A DNA stretch of 64,000 nt. It comes from Bacteroidales bacterium. GTDB lineage: Bacteria > Bacteroidota > Bacteroidia > Bacteroidales > Muribaculaceae. The position numbers and the translations under genes are program-made. Positions 44,164-54,093 of this stretch are shown here, in pieces. The notes beneath the pieces were generated by a model that searched no databases, was not told where the DNA came from, and worked only from the letters and a program-made list of their open reading frames with translations. The number at the start of each line of letters is the position of its first letter. The first letter of the stretch is position 1. The DNA lies in contig JAAVFG010000022.1 in assembly GCA_014800895.1 (NCBI GenBank), forward strand, positions 24,677 through 88,676, given 5' to 3'.

Positions 44164-47100
44164 ATGAAGAATTTCAAGGAATATAGCAAACAGTTAAATC
44201 TTTCAGACGTTAACAAGGAGATGTTATCTCTCTGGGACGCCAACTCACTCTTCGAACGCAGTATGCAGGAGAGAGAGGGATGTCCTACATTCGTATTCTT
44301 CGAGGGTCCGCCGAGTGCAAACGGTATGCCCGGTATTCACCATGTGATGGCGCGTACCATTAAGGATATCTTCTGCCGATATAAGACCATGAAGGGATTT
44401 CATGTTAAGCGTAAGGCAGGATGGGATACCCATGGACTTCCCGTAGAACTCGGGGTTGAGAAAAGTCTTGGCATTACCAAGGAGGATATCGGAAAGAAGA
44501 TATCAGTAGATGAGTATAACGCCGCTTGCCGTCGTGAGGTGATGAAGTATACAAAGGAATGGACAGACCTTACCCATAAGATGGGTTATTGGGTCGACCT
44601 TGAGAATCCTTATATCACATACGAAAGCAAATATATCGAATCTGTATGGTGGCTTTTAAGCCAATTATACAAGAAGGGGTATCTATATAAAGGATATACT
44701 ATCCAGCCCTATTCTCCGGCAGCCGGCACTGGTCTTAGCTCGCATGAGCTTAATCAGCCTGGATGTTACCGAGATGTAAAAGACCTTACTGCAACTGCTC
44801 TTTTTACTATCAAAGAACCGAAAGAGGAGATGACAGGATGGGGAACACCCTGCTTCATGGCATGGACCACAACTCCCTGGACACTTCCCTCCAATACTGC
44901 ACTCTGTGTTGGACCCTCATTTGATTATGTAGCTCTTCGCACCTTTAATCCTTATACCGGTGAGAAGATCACAATCGTGATGGCTGAGACACTTGTTTCC
45001 TCTTATTTCAAGAAAGAGGGGGCTGAAGCAAGCATGGAGGATTACAAGCATGGCGATAAGGTGATTCCTTACCGTGTGGTAGGAAAATGGAAAGGTTCCG
45101 AGCTTGTAGGTATGAAGTATAATCAACTGATGCCTTGGGTGAAGCCGGTTGAGAAGCTTACCGATTTTGCTCCCGACTATGCTAAGAAATATGCGGAAGC
45201 CCACCCGGATAAGATTTTCAATGTAGGCTCCGATCGCTTTGTAGAGCTTGAGTCAGAGGCGTTCCGAGTAATCCCCGGAGATTATGTTACAACCGATGAC
45301 GGTACAGGAATCGTTCATATCGCTCCTACTTTTGGTGCGGATGATGCAAAAGTGGCGAAAGCCGCTGATATCCCTTCTCTCTTTATGATCAACAAGAGGG
45401 GAGAGACACGTCCGATGGTGGATCTTACCGGAAAATTCTATCTGCTTGATGAATTGGCAGAAGAATTTGTAAAGGATTGTGTAAATGTAGAGCTTTATTC
45501 CAAATATCAGGGTGAGTTTGTAAAGAACGCATACGATCCCCAGTTTACTCCCGATGGGAAGTATGACGAGGAGGCGGCAAATAAGGCGGAGGATCTGAAT
45601 GTCCGACTCTGTATGGCGATGAAGCAGGATGGACGCGCATTCAAAATGGAGAAGCACGTTCACAACTACCCCCATTGCTGGCGTACTGATAAACCTGTGC
45701 TTTATTATCCTTTGGACAGCTGGTTTATCAGAACTCCAGAGGCACGTGAGAAACTCATTGCTCTTAATGATACAATCAAGTGGAAACCGGCAACAACCGG
45801 TACGGGCAGATTTGGCAAATGGCTTGAGAACGTTCAGGACTGGAATCTTTCACGCAGCCGTTATTGGGGAACTCCTCTTCCTATATGGCGTACCGATGAC
45901 GGTAAGGAGGAAATATGCATCGGATCATACGCCGAGCTGTATGATAAGATAGAGGAGGCTGTAAAAGCCGGTGTGATGAAATCTAATCCTTTAAAGGATA
46001 AGGGATTTGTGCCTAATGATTTCACAAAGGAGAACTATGAGCACGCTGATTTGCACCGCCCTTACGTTGACGATATCGTTTTGGTATCGGAGAGCGGAAA
46101 ACCGATGAAACGCGAGACAGACCTTATAGATGTATGGTTTGATTCAGGCTCTATGCCTTACGCGCAGATACACTATCCGTTTGAGAATAAAGAACTCCTT
46201 GATAACAGGGAGGTTTACCCTGCCGATTTCATTGCGGAGGGCGTTGACCAGACTCGTGGATGGTTCTTCACTCTTCATGCTATCGCCGGGATGATATTTG
46301 ATTCGGTTGCATATAAGGCTGTTATTTCAAATGGTCTTGTGCTTGATAAGAATGGCAACAAAATGTCAAAGCGACTGGGAAATGCTATCGATCCATTCAA
46401 TAACATCGAGAAGTTTGGCAGCGACCCCGTACGTTGGTATATGATCTCCAACTCTTCCCCCTGGGACAATCTGAAATATGATGAGGAGGGGGTAGCCGAG
46501 GTGTCAAGAAAGCTTTTCTCCACGCTTTATAATACCTATAAATTCTTCGCGCTCTATGCCAATGTGGATGGCTTCACCGGTAGCGAGCCGGAGTTGCCTA
46601 ACAATAAGCGTCCTGAGATAGACAGATGGATTCTTTCACTCCTTAATACTTTGGTAGCGGAGGTGACAGCAGACCTTGATGACTATGAGCCGACTAAGGC
46701 GGCGAGAGCTATAGATGAGTTTGTGAATGACAATCTCAGTAACTGGTATGTACGTCTGAACCGTCGTCGTTTCTGGGCTGGAGAGATGAATGATGACAAG
46801 CTTTCTGCATATCAGACGCTCTACACTTGTCTTAAGACTGTTGCTTTGCTCTTAGCTCCATTCGCACCATTCTACTCCGATCGTCTCTATTCTGATCTCG
46901 TTGCTCCCTCATTGGAGGAAAATGGCTATGCGTCTGTGCATTTGGCTGATTTCCCTGTAAGCGATCCTGCTCTCATTGATAAGAGTCTGGAGGAGCGAAT
47001 GGCTTTGGCACAGGTTGTTACTTCCAATGTTCTCGCTCTTCGTCGAAAGGTAAATCTGAAGGTAAGACAGCCACTTCAGACTCTGTTGATACCAGTAATG

Positions 47101-47730
47101 GATAATGCTCAGAAGGAAGCAATAGAGAAAGTTCGCAATATCATTCTTGACGAGGTCAATGTGAAGGAATTGAAGCTTGTGGATAATGAGGAGAGCGGAC
47201 TCGTGAAGAGAGTAAAGGCAGACTTCAAGAAGCTTGGTCCAAAATATGGGAAGATCATGAAGGATCTCGGTAAGGCTATCACCGGAATGACACAGAAGGA
47301 GATAAGCGAGCTTGAGAAAGCAGGTCAGTTCGTATTTGAATCACTTCCGGGAGCGCCCGTTGTGACTTTGGATGATGTCGAGGTAATCCCTGAGGATATA
47401 CCCGGATGGCTTGTTGCTAACGAGGGAAATACAACAGTGGCACTAGATGTTACCGTTACGCCCGAGCTCAAGAATGAGGGTATGGCGCGTGAGCTTATCA
47501 ACCGTATACAGAATATCCGTAAGTCTTCCGATTTTGAGATAACTGACAAAGTGAAGGTTGAGCTCTCACCTAACGACAGTGTGAAGGAAGCATTGCAGGC
47601 TTTCGGTGATTATATCGGGGCTCAGGTGCTTGCAGATGAGGTCCTCCTTGCTGATCTCCAGCCGGGTGAGGGAGTAGCAGAGCTTGACATTGATGGAGAG
47701 AAGATTCTTGCCAAAGTGACAAGGAAATAA
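44164..47730 (+). CDS. ileS: Isoleucyl-tRNA synthetase (eukaryote-like type)
   Basis: An 1188-residue class I synthetase from the ATG at 44164; an in-frame upstream extension to 44068 overlaps the ddl end and is not homologous. The signature regions are EGPPSANGMPGIHHVMA (HIGH-equivalent) near residue 43, the CP1 editing domain in the middle, and KMSKRLGN near 735. The arrangement resembles the eukaryote-like branch, which includes forms with low mupirocin sensitivity. It heads an ileS-lspA-DUF4296 run. Confidence 0.96.
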   Translation: MKNFKEYSKQLNLSDVNKEMLSLWDANSLFERSMQEREGCPTFVFFEGPPSANGMPGIHHVMARTIKDIFCRYKTMKGFHVKRKAGWDTHGLPVELGVEKSLGITKEDIGKKISVDEYNAACRREVMKYTKEWTDLTHKMGYWVDLENPYITYESKYIESVWWLLSQLYKKGYLYKGYTIQPYSPAAGTGLSSHELNQPGCYRDVKDLTATALFTIKEPKEEMTGWGTPCFMAWTTTPWTLPSNTALCVGPSFDYVALRTFNPYTGEKITIVMAETLVSSYFKKEGAEASMEDYKHGDKVIPYRVVGKWKGSELVGMKYNQLMPWVKPVEKLTDFAPDYAKKYAEAHPDKIFNVGSDRFVELESEAFRVIPGDYVTTDDGTGIVHIAPTFGADDAKVAKAADIPSLFMINKRGETRPMVDLTGKFYLLDELAEEFVKDCVNVELYSKYQGEFVKNAYDPQFTPDGKYDEEAANKAEDLNVRLCMAMKQDGRAFKMEKHVHNYPHCWRTDKPVLYYPLDSWFIRTPEAREKLIALNDTIKWKPATTGTGRFGKWLENVQDWNLSRSRYWGTPLPIWRTDDGKEEICIGSYAELYDKIEEAVKAGVMKSNPLKDKGFVPNDFTKENYEHADLHRPYVDDIVLVSESGKPMKRETDLIDVWFDSGSMPYAQIHYPFENKELLDNREVYPADFIAEGVDQTRGWFFTLHAIAGMIFDSVAYKAVISNGLVLDKNGNKMSKRLGNAIDPFNNIEKFGSDPVRWYMISNSSPWDNLKYDEEGVAEVSRKLFSTLYNTYKFFALYANVDGFTGSEPELPNNKRPEIDRWILSLLNTLVAEVTADLDDYEPTKAARAIDEFVNDNLSNWYVRLNRRRFWAGEMNDDKLSAYQTLYTCLKTVALLLAPFAPFYSDRLYSDLVAPSLEENGYASVHLADFPVSDPALIDKSLEERMALAQVVTSNVLALRRKVNLKVRQPLQTLLIPVMDNAQKEAIEKVRNIILDEVNVKELKLVDNEESGLVKRVKADFKKLGPKYGKIMKDLGKAITGMTQKEISELEKAGQFVFESLPGAPVVTLDDVEVIPEDIPGWLVANEGNTTVALDVTVTPELKNEGMARELINRIQNIRKSSDFEITDKVKVELSPNDSVKEALQAFGDYIGAQVLADEVLLADLQPGEGVAELDIDGEKILAKVTRK

Positions 47731-47752
47731 TGATCTATCATATTCTTTCTAT

Positions 47753-48442
47753 ATGACAGAAACAGAGGAAACAAAAATAGGTAAGCCATCCGGTATAAGT
47801 GCCGGGTGGCTTGCCCTTATTATCATTGTCTTGGTCATAATAGCGGATCAGGCATTGAAAATATGGGTAAAAACTTCCTTTTACCTGGGAGAATCTTATC
47901 CAATCACTTCATGGTTCGAACTGAAGTTTATCGAGAATAATGGCATGGCGTTTGGCATGGAGTTATGGAATAAGCTTTTCCTAACGTTCGGCAGGATATT
48001 GGCAGTCGGTATTTTCATCTGGATAATTTGCCGGCTTAAAGATGCAGGAAATCTGCGTAAAGGCTTTATTATTGCGGTAGCACTTATTACAGCCGGAGCG
48101 GCGGGAAATATATTTGACTGTGTCTTTTACGGCGTAATCTTTAATAATCCAATGCCCCCTGAAGTTGCTCAAATCTTTCCGGCAGACGGAGGATATTCTA
48201 CATGGTTTGAGGGAAGAGTGGTCGATATGCTCTATTTTCCGCTCTTTGATTTTTACTGGCCCGATTGGCTGCCGTTTGTAGGAGGAGAATATTTTGAGTT
48301 CTTTGCTTACATATTTAATTTGGCGGACTCTGCGATTTGTGTGGGTGTAGCGTTATTGATTTTCTTTTATTCTAAAGATTCCTCGTTGGCGTTGTCAATA
48401 CTGGGAAAATCCGGGACAGCAGAGGATACTGATAAGAAATGA
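47753..48442 (+). CDS. lspA: Lipoprotein signal peptidase (signal peptidase II)
   Basis: A 229-residue inner-membrane aspartyl protease that removes lipoprotein signal peptides. Four hydrophobic segments are seen and the catalytic aspartates sit in GNIFDCVFYG and FNLADSAICVG. It is longer than the usual ~165 residues because of insertions in the periplasmic loops. In other Bacteroidales I recall a DksA-like gene between ileS and lspA; here they are separated by only 22 nt. It is coupled to the DUF4296 gene by a 4-bp overlap. Confidence 0.95.
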   Translation: MTETEETKIGKPSGISAGWLALIIIVLVIIADQALKIWVKTSFYLGESYPITSWFELKFIENNGMAFGMELWNKLFLTFGRILAVGIFIWIICRLKDAGNLRKGFIIAVALITAGAAGNIFDCVFYGVIFNNPMPPEVAQIFPADGGYSTWFEGRVVDMLYFPLFDFYWPDWLPFVGGEYFEFFAYIFNLADSAICVGVALLIFFYSKDSSLALSILGKSGTAEDTDKK

Positions 48443-49362
48443 ACTTGAAAAAGATGCAGATAGCTTATCTGCTCCTTGCGGGAGTAGTTTTGTCAGGCGC
48501 ATGTTCCAAGCGCCCTGAGAAGGTTGTGTCCGATTCAAAAATGGTTGAGGTCATGACTGACATGGAGATAGCGCAAGCATATCTGCAGAGCAAAGGGTAT
48601 CAGCACAATAATCCGGAGAACAGGGAGCGGATTCTTCAGTATGTGCTTGATAAGAACAAAATGAACAGGGAGGAATTCGATTCAACTCTTGCGTGGTATG
48701 GCAGGCATATAGATCTTTATGAAGATTTATATGCAAAAGTTGATAAGAATCTGGCAAAGAGGGAAGCGGATGTTTCCGGCAATAATATGGAGGCTCTATC
48801 AAATGACCTATGGCCTTACAGCCGTCATCTTGGAATTTCCTCCCTTTCATCTGCTGATAATTTCTCGTTTAATATACCTGCGGAGGATATCGAGAAGGGA
48901 TCAAAGCTGACATGGAAATTCCACGTGACTCCCTCTTCTGACGGAACAGCTCTTTTAGGTGTGAGATATAAGTCAGGAGGCTACGGTTACATTTCCAGAA
49001 TATTGACCGGGAAAGAAAATGAGATGCAGCTTCAATGTGATTCCGCTGAGATTGTAAAAGAGATTTTCGGAAACATCCATCTGAATAATAATAATGGGTG
49101 GGTGAATATCGATTCTCTTTCTTTGTCATCTCTACCGTTTGACAGCACTATATATTATCAGATTCATTCTACTCGTAAATATAGGGGACCAATCAGAAAG
49201 AAAACTGCGACCCAAGAAGAGCAAAAGAGGGACACGATGGAGAAAAAAGAGGAAATACAGAAAGTGTCAACCGGCTCAACTGATGGCTCTTTGCCATCTA
49301 AGAATAAAGGAAGAAAACCGGAGAAGATGCGCATACTTAACAGCAAGGGTGAACCAATTTAA
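48439..49362 (+). CDS. DUF4296 lipoprotein
   Basis: A 307-residue predicted lipoprotein; the lipobox is LSGAC near residue 22, fitting the adjacent LspA. The DUF4296 domain occupies about 30-115 (VEVMTDMEIAQAYLQSKG, FDSTLAWYGRHIDLYEDLYAKV). The C-terminal part is beta-rich, then a charged low-complexity tail. It overlaps lspA by ATGA. Function is unknown. Confidence 0.87.
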   Translation: MNLKKMQIAYLLLAGVVLSGACSKRPEKVVSDSKMVEVMTDMEIAQAYLQSKGYQHNNPENRERILQYVLDKNKMNREEFDSTLAWYGRHIDLYEDLYAKVDKNLAKREADVSGNNMEALSNDLWPYSRHLGISSLSSADNFSFNIPAEDIEKGSKLTWKFHVTPSSDGTALLGVRYKSGGYGYISRILTGKENEMQLQCDSAEIVKEIFGNIHLNNNNGWVNIDSLSLSSLPFDSTIYYQIHSTRKYRGPIRKKTATQEEQKRDTMEKKEEIQKVSTGSTDGSLPSKNKGRKPEKMRILNSKGEPI

Positions 49363-49412
49363 TTAAGAGCGGGGATGTAGGTATCTGTATATCTTTTTTG
49401 CTGGTATTTATT

Positions 49413-49667
49413 ATGGAAGGTATATTAAGTAGAAAGATAATAGTTAATAATGAGGGGAAGGAAGTAATCTTTCCCCTTTCTATTATTTATTTCCAGGAAT
49501 TGAAAGAAATAGCAAACTCTTACGAACTCCGTACAAAGTTAAGCGGAAAAATGATAAAGGAGTTTAAAATAATTCCTTTTACATTTGAAAAACCGGGAAT
49601 TTGCTATTTAGATACCTGGATAATTCTAAAAATAGAGGACGGGATGACAAGGATATATTTCAATTAA
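49413..49667 (+). CDS. Small protein of unknown function
   Basis: An 84-residue frame from the ATG at 49413, MEGILSRKIIVNNEGKEV at the start, with beta-like spacing of hydrophobics. No family is recognised. A shifted frame continues downstream (to 49798) with equally plausible protein-like composition (KLYPKEIQHVVRFY), so this could be one gene broken by a frameshift near 49640-49667. Confidence 0.4.
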   Translation: MEGILSRKIIVNNEGKEVIFPLSIIYFQELKEIANSYELRTKLSGKMIKEFKIIPFTFEKPGICYLDTWIILKIEDGMTRIYFN

Positions 49668-49798
49668 AACTGTACCCGAAGGAGATTCAGCATGTAGTTA
49701 GATTTTATCGGATGAAAAAAAGTGTTGTGCCGTCGATCTCTGAAGAGTATAAGATTGTATTGGAATTGGCAGCCCATTCTTTGTGTGTTGGGTCTTGA
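49668..49798 (+). pseudogene. Possible frameshifted C-terminal part of the preceding small gene
   Basis: From about 49650 the other frame reads DKDIFQLKLYPKEIQHVV and continues to a stop at 49796-49798 with normal composition. It has no good start of its own (only a TTG at 49601 inside the previous gene). I infer either a frameshifted continuation or chance. Confidence 0.25.
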
Positions 49799-49808
49799 CT
49801 ATAACATT

Positions 49809-51311
49809 TTAAGTAAAGGGTTTATAATGTTTCCGATTAAGGAAATATGCCATTACCGCGAGCATTGCCATCCATAATACGACTGTCCATCCCGGAGGTG
49901 ATACCTCAAGGACTGTGCCTTCCCCTAAATCTTTCATAAAGGAGAGGGCATAATCATATAATTTATTGAGAAATATTTCAATGTAATAGAGATCAATATC
50001 AAAGAGTCTGAGGCAAAGATATAATAAAGCTATGAGGATATAAATTGGCATCAGGGGGAGAATTAGAAGGTTAGCCGGAAGGAAATTGATTGGGAAAGTA
50101 TGAAAATGATATGCCACAATAATCCATGATGCCGTAGTAGATATTATAGATGCTAAAATCAGAGCAGCAAGATTATGAAGTTTAGGATGAAAACGGTAAT
50201 CAATAGGATTAAGATGGCTGGAGAAGAGGATAAGTGCGCCTACGCAGACAAAGCTTAACTGAAATCCGACATCAAGAAGAGAATATGGAGAGAACAGCAA
50301 GATGAGAAACCCGGCTAAACATAGAGAATTAAGAGCGGTGTTTTTTCTTTCCAATATCATTGCGAGAATAAAGACGGAAATCATTGTGCATGCCCTGACT
50401 AATGAAGGGGAGAAGCCCGTAAGAAAAGTGTAAATCCATAGAAGAAGTGCAGTCAGGAAGTAACGCAATTTGTATTTACCTGCAAAATTTAGAGGAAATA
50501 GAATGAGAAGAAGGATCGATCCAATAATTCCGATATGAAAACCGCTTAACGCCAGAATATGAGCCACTCCGGCATTTGCAAATAGCGTTCGGGTTTCATC
50601 GTCAAGATAAGTTTTATCTCCTGATAGAACGGATATAAGAAAATTACGGGTATTGCTCTGTAAAGGCTGTTTCTCTATGAATGCAACGAATTTATTGCGT
50701 AAATCATAGCTGTAATAATCGAGACTGAGGGAGTGGCCGACCTTTGTGATCTGATTGTCAGAGATTTTTATGGAATAATAAAAACCTCTTTCTTTCATTG
50801 CTTTCACATAGGAAGTGTTATCAAGTTTTTCTGAAGTTTTTATCTCCCTTAATTTATCAGCAGGAAAGAGTATACGGTCTCCAATATTATGCGTAAATGC
50901 CGGAACAGTCATCCTTACCTTAAATCTGTTCTTGGAATCCGGATTCCCATTTTCCCAATAAAGTCGATGACATTCCAGTGACACGATATCTCCGATTGCT
51001 TTTTCCTCTATATTTTCAACCGTCCCTTCTATCGCAGCAATATGATTCAATAAGTCCGGGGAGGGTGAGTTATAAGAGGAGATATTACCTGCAATATTTC
51101 CAATCCCGCAGAAGCAAAATGCTATCCATACATAATGTAGGGGAGATAAGCGGAAGAAGCGGGTTAATTGATTTCGCGCCGCGAGTATATATAAATAAAG
51201 ACTCACCCCGGCAATAACCGAGGCGAGTCCAAGCCAGACTCCAAATCCATCAAGTGCAGTCAGCACACCAATGGCTATAGCTATGAAGGGTATAAGCATT
51301 GGGGCACGCAT
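49809..51311 (-). CDS. comEC: ComEC/Rec2 family membrane channel protein
   Basis: A 500-residue polytopic protein. The N-terminal DUF4131 region is followed by a Competence domain with LALSGFHIGIIGS (about 252) and FSPSLVRACTM (about 300), and about nine hydrophobic segments. It has no C-terminal metallo-beta-lactamase domain. ComEC forms the inner-membrane channel for single-stranded DNA uptake; other roles are possible in organisms not known to be competent. It is downstream of aroE on the same strand. Confidence 0.88.
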   Translation of the reverse strand: MRAPMLIPFIAIAIGVLTALDGFGVWLGLASVIAGVSLYLYILAARNQLTRFFRLSPLHYVWIAFCFCGIGNIAGNISSYNSPSPDLLNHIAAIEGTVENIEEKAIGDIVSLECHRLYWENGNPDSKNRFKVRMTVPAFTHNIGDRILFPADKLREIKTSEKLDNTSYVKAMKERGFYYSIKISDNQITKVGHSLSLDYYSYDLRNKFVAFIEKQPLQSNTRNFLISVLSGDKTYLDDETRTLFANAGVAHILALSGFHIGIIGSILLLILFPLNFAGKYKLRYFLTALLLWIYTFLTGFSPSLVRACTMISVFILAMILERKNTALNSLCLAGFLILLFSPYSLLDVGFQLSFVCVGALILFSSHLNPIDYRFHPKLHNLAALILASIISTTASWIIVAYHFHTFPINFLPANLLILPLMPIYILIALLYLCLRLFDIDLYYIEIFLNKLYDYALSFMKDLGEGTVLEVSPPGWTVVLWMAMLAVMAYFLNRKHYKPFT

Positions 51312-51337
51312 AGTCCTGACTCTCTAAAATAATGTGA

Positions 51338-52078
51338 TTAGCTATTCCATATTTCCCATGCAGCTTCCGCCTGCCCATAAAGCATGTCAAGACCATTCTT
51401 CACCGTAGCTCCTTGCTCCATACTTTTTCTCATAAATGTTGTGAGCTCAGGATTATATACCAGGTCATAACAGATATGATTGGGTCCTAACAGTGAATAG
51501 GGTATCTCCGGTGCAGTCTCCACATTGGGATACATCCCGAGAGGCGTGGTATTTACTATCAGAAGATTATCCTCCATTATCTCCGGAGTAAGCTCGCTAT
51601 ATGATAGAATCCCTTTGCCGGAGATGCGGGAAACCAAAGTAGGGGTAATGCCTAAAGACTTCAAGGCATACACCACTGCTTTAGAAGCTCCCCCTGTACC
51701 CAACACCAATCCTTTCTTAATATCGGGTCTCAACAAGGGGAGTAAGGTTTCCGTAAATCCAATGTAGTCGGTATTGAAGCCTTTAAGGTTTTTTACACCG
51801 CCTATGTTGGAAATTTTAATTGTATTGACAGCTCCAATCTCTTTTGCGCTCTCATCTATGTCATTCAGGAAAGAGAAGACATCCTGTTTGTAAGGAATAG
51901 TGACATTAAGTCCACACAGATTCTCCACCTTATCTAAAAGTTCAGATAGGAGAGATATTTCCGCCAAGGGATAGAGCTCATAATGAGCGTCTATATTTTG
52001 GGATTTGAATTTATCGGTGAAGTATCTCTTGGAGAAGGAATGACCGAGAGGAAATCCGATTAGTCCGAAGTTTCTCAT
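51338..52078 (-). CDS. aroE: Shikimate dehydrogenase
   Basis: A 246-residue NADPH enzyme of aromatic amino-acid biosynthesis, reducing 3-dehydroshikimate. Landmarks are the substrate segment GFPLGHSFSK, GLNVTIPYK with the catalytic Lys, GFNTDYIGF, the nucleotide-binding VLGTGGASKAVVYAL and NTTPLGMYP. Length is normal. It is co-directional between the M13 peptidase and comEC genes. Confidence 0.95.
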   Translation of the reverse strand: MRNFGLIGFPLGHSFSKRYFTDKFKSQNIDAHYELYPLAEISLLSELLDKVENLCGLNVTIPYKQDVFSFLNDIDESAKEIGAVNTIKISNIGGVKNLKGFNTDYIGFTETLLPLLRPDIKKGLVLGTGGASKAVVYALKSLGITPTLVSRISGKGILSYSELTPEIMEDNLLIVNTTPLGMYPNVETAPEIPYSLLGPNHICYDLVYNPELTTFMRKSMEQGATVKNGLDMLYGQAEAAWEIWNS

Positions 52079-52111
52079 AATTAAATATTCTGCTTATCCA
52101 TAAGATAATTA

Positions 52112-54079
52112 TTACCAAAGGATTACTCTCTCTTCCTCAGGGCGATACATCTTATCTCCCTCTTTGATGTTGAAAGCTTCAAAGAAAGGAGCAAGGTTAC
52201 GGAGAGTTACATTGACCCGATTCCTACCCAAAGAATGAGGATCGGATTTTGTACGGTCTAAAATCTCCGCCTCTCTGATATTATCAGCCCAGACATTTGC
52301 ATAAGCGAGATAAAAGCGTTGGATAGGGGAGAGTCCATCTATATCTATCATTTCCTCCTTATCTCTTGAATCAAGATAAGCACTCAGAGCCACACGGAGC
52401 CCACCCTGATCAGCAATATTCTCGCCCAAAGTGAAGCGTCCGTTGGCATATACCCCCGGAGCCACCTCAACCTGATTGAATTGCTCAACCAATTTGTCGG
52501 CGAGAGCATTGAATTTCTCAGCATCCTCTTTCTTCCACCATTCATTAAGATTGCCATGCTTGTCATATTGACGACCTGAGTCGTCAAACCCATGAGTCAT
52601 CTCATGGCCGATCACGACACCGATGGCCCCATAATTTAGTGCATCATCAGCCTTAGCATCAAAATAGGGGGACTGAAGGATACCTGCCGGGAAACATATC
52701 TCATTTGTAGTCGGATTATAATAGGCATTAACCGTCTGGGGATACATGTGCCATTCCTCCTTATCTACCGGTTTGAGGAGTTTTGAATAATTATCTTTCG
52801 CATACCATTCGGATGCACGAAGAAGATTTTCATTATAGCTGAGGTTGGGATCAATGTCAATCTCCGAATAGTCTTTCCATTTATCAGGGTATCCGATCTT
52901 TACAGAGAAGGTGGAAAGTTTATCAAGCGCTTTCTCTTTAGTTTCTTCAGACATCCACGTCAGTTCCTTAATATGTTTGCCTAACGCGGTTTTTAAATTA
53001 TTGACAAGGCGAAGCATATATTTCTTATTCTCTTCCGGAAAATACTTTTCCACATAGAGCTTTCCTACAGCTTCCCCGAACATTGAGTTGGCAACCCCCA
53101 TAGCACGTTTCCAGAGAGGAGTCTCCTCCTCAACTCCCGACATAACTTTGGAAAATTCGAAAGAGGCATCATAAAACGCATCACCAATAGAATCTCCCGC
53201 TCCGTCAATTACATCAAGGATCATGAGGTCTTTCCATTCTCTTTCAGTGAGGGTGGGAAGAAAATCATTTAGAAATTCAAAGAATTTTGGAGACACGATA
53301 TTAACTTTCTCCAAATTTTCTATACCAATGCCATTGAAATAACGATCCCAATTAACGTTAGGGTAAGCATTACGGAGTTGCTCCATAGTCATGAGATTAT
53401 AACGGGCGAGAGGGTTTCTACGCTCTTCGCGTGTCATCTTATGCTCGGCAAAGAGTGTCTCAACTCTGATTAAGGTATTCCATATTCTTTGTCGAGCCTC
53501 CTCATCATATCCGGCGAGTTGAAGGATGCGTCTGATATATTTCTCATACGCTTTCATCACCTCCTCGTTGCGCTCATTTTTCTCGATATAATAATCGCGG
53601 TCGCCAAGCCCGAGTCCAACCTCGCCTACATGCATGATATTTTTATCCGAGTCTTTGGGATCAGAACCGACACCCGTACCAAAGAAAGGTGATCCTATGC
53701 CTAAATGCATCCATGCCACAAGGTCGGTAAAGTCTTTCTGCTCAGCCTTCTCAATTCTTTCAATAAGAGGAAGAATAGGAGCAATCCCGATCTCGTTGAT
53801 GCGTTTTCTATCCAATCCCATGTTATAGAGATCAGATACTTTCTGCGCAATAGTACCATGAATTTTCGCATCCGGATTTTCACTTAATGTAGTGATTAAT
53901 TCCTTTAGCTGTTTTCTTGCGTTTTCCCGAAGGAGATCAAATGTGCCGAAACGTGCATATTCACCCTCCAAAGGATGATTTTTCTTCCACCCTCCGCATG
54001 CATATAGATAGAAGTCCTCTTTAGGATCTATATTTGTGTCAAGATTGGTAAGCTCAATCCCATATTTTTTTTCTTTCAT
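52112..54079 (-). CDS. pepO: M13 family (neprilysin-like) zinc metallopeptidase
   Basis: A 655-residue peptidase counted from the ATG at 54079 (MKEKKYGIELTNLDTNIDP). A longer frame to 54133 overlaps the ABC-F gene and was not used. The zinc motif HEMTHGFDD (HExxH) is near residue 500, with the third ligand Glu in ENIADQGGL and NAYYNPTTNEICFPAGILQ before it. No signal peptide is seen, so it looks cytoplasmic, unlike many Bacteroidetes relatives. The terminal residues are ERVILW, close to but not the usual CxxW. Confidence 0.92.
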   Translation of the reverse strand: MKEKKYGIELTNLDTNIDPKEDFYLYACGGWKKNHPLEGEYARFGTFDLLRENARKQLKELITTLSENPDAKIHGTIAQKVSDLYNMGLDRKRINEIGIAPILPLIERIEKAEQKDFTDLVAWMHLGIGSPFFGTGVGSDPKDSDKNIMHVGEVGLGLGDRDYYIEKNERNEEVMKAYEKYIRRILQLAGYDEEARQRIWNTLIRVETLFAEHKMTREERRNPLARYNLMTMEQLRNAYPNVNWDRYFNGIGIENLEKVNIVSPKFFEFLNDFLPTLTEREWKDLMILDVIDGAGDSIGDAFYDASFEFSKVMSGVEEETPLWKRAMGVANSMFGEAVGKLYVEKYFPEENKKYMLRLVNNLKTALGKHIKELTWMSEETKEKALDKLSTFSVKIGYPDKWKDYSEIDIDPNLSYNENLLRASEWYAKDNYSKLLKPVDKEEWHMYPQTVNAYYNPTTNEICFPAGILQSPYFDAKADDALNYGAIGVVIGHEMTHGFDDSGRQYDKHGNLNEWWKKEDAEKFNALADKLVEQFNQVEVAPGVYANGRFTLGENIADQGGLRVALSAYLDSRDKEEMIDIDGLSPIQRFYLAYANVWADNIREAEILDRTKSDPHSLGRNRVNVTLRNLAPFFEAFNIKEGDKMYRPEEERVILW

Positions 54080-54093
54080 AGCTTTCTTCAAAA

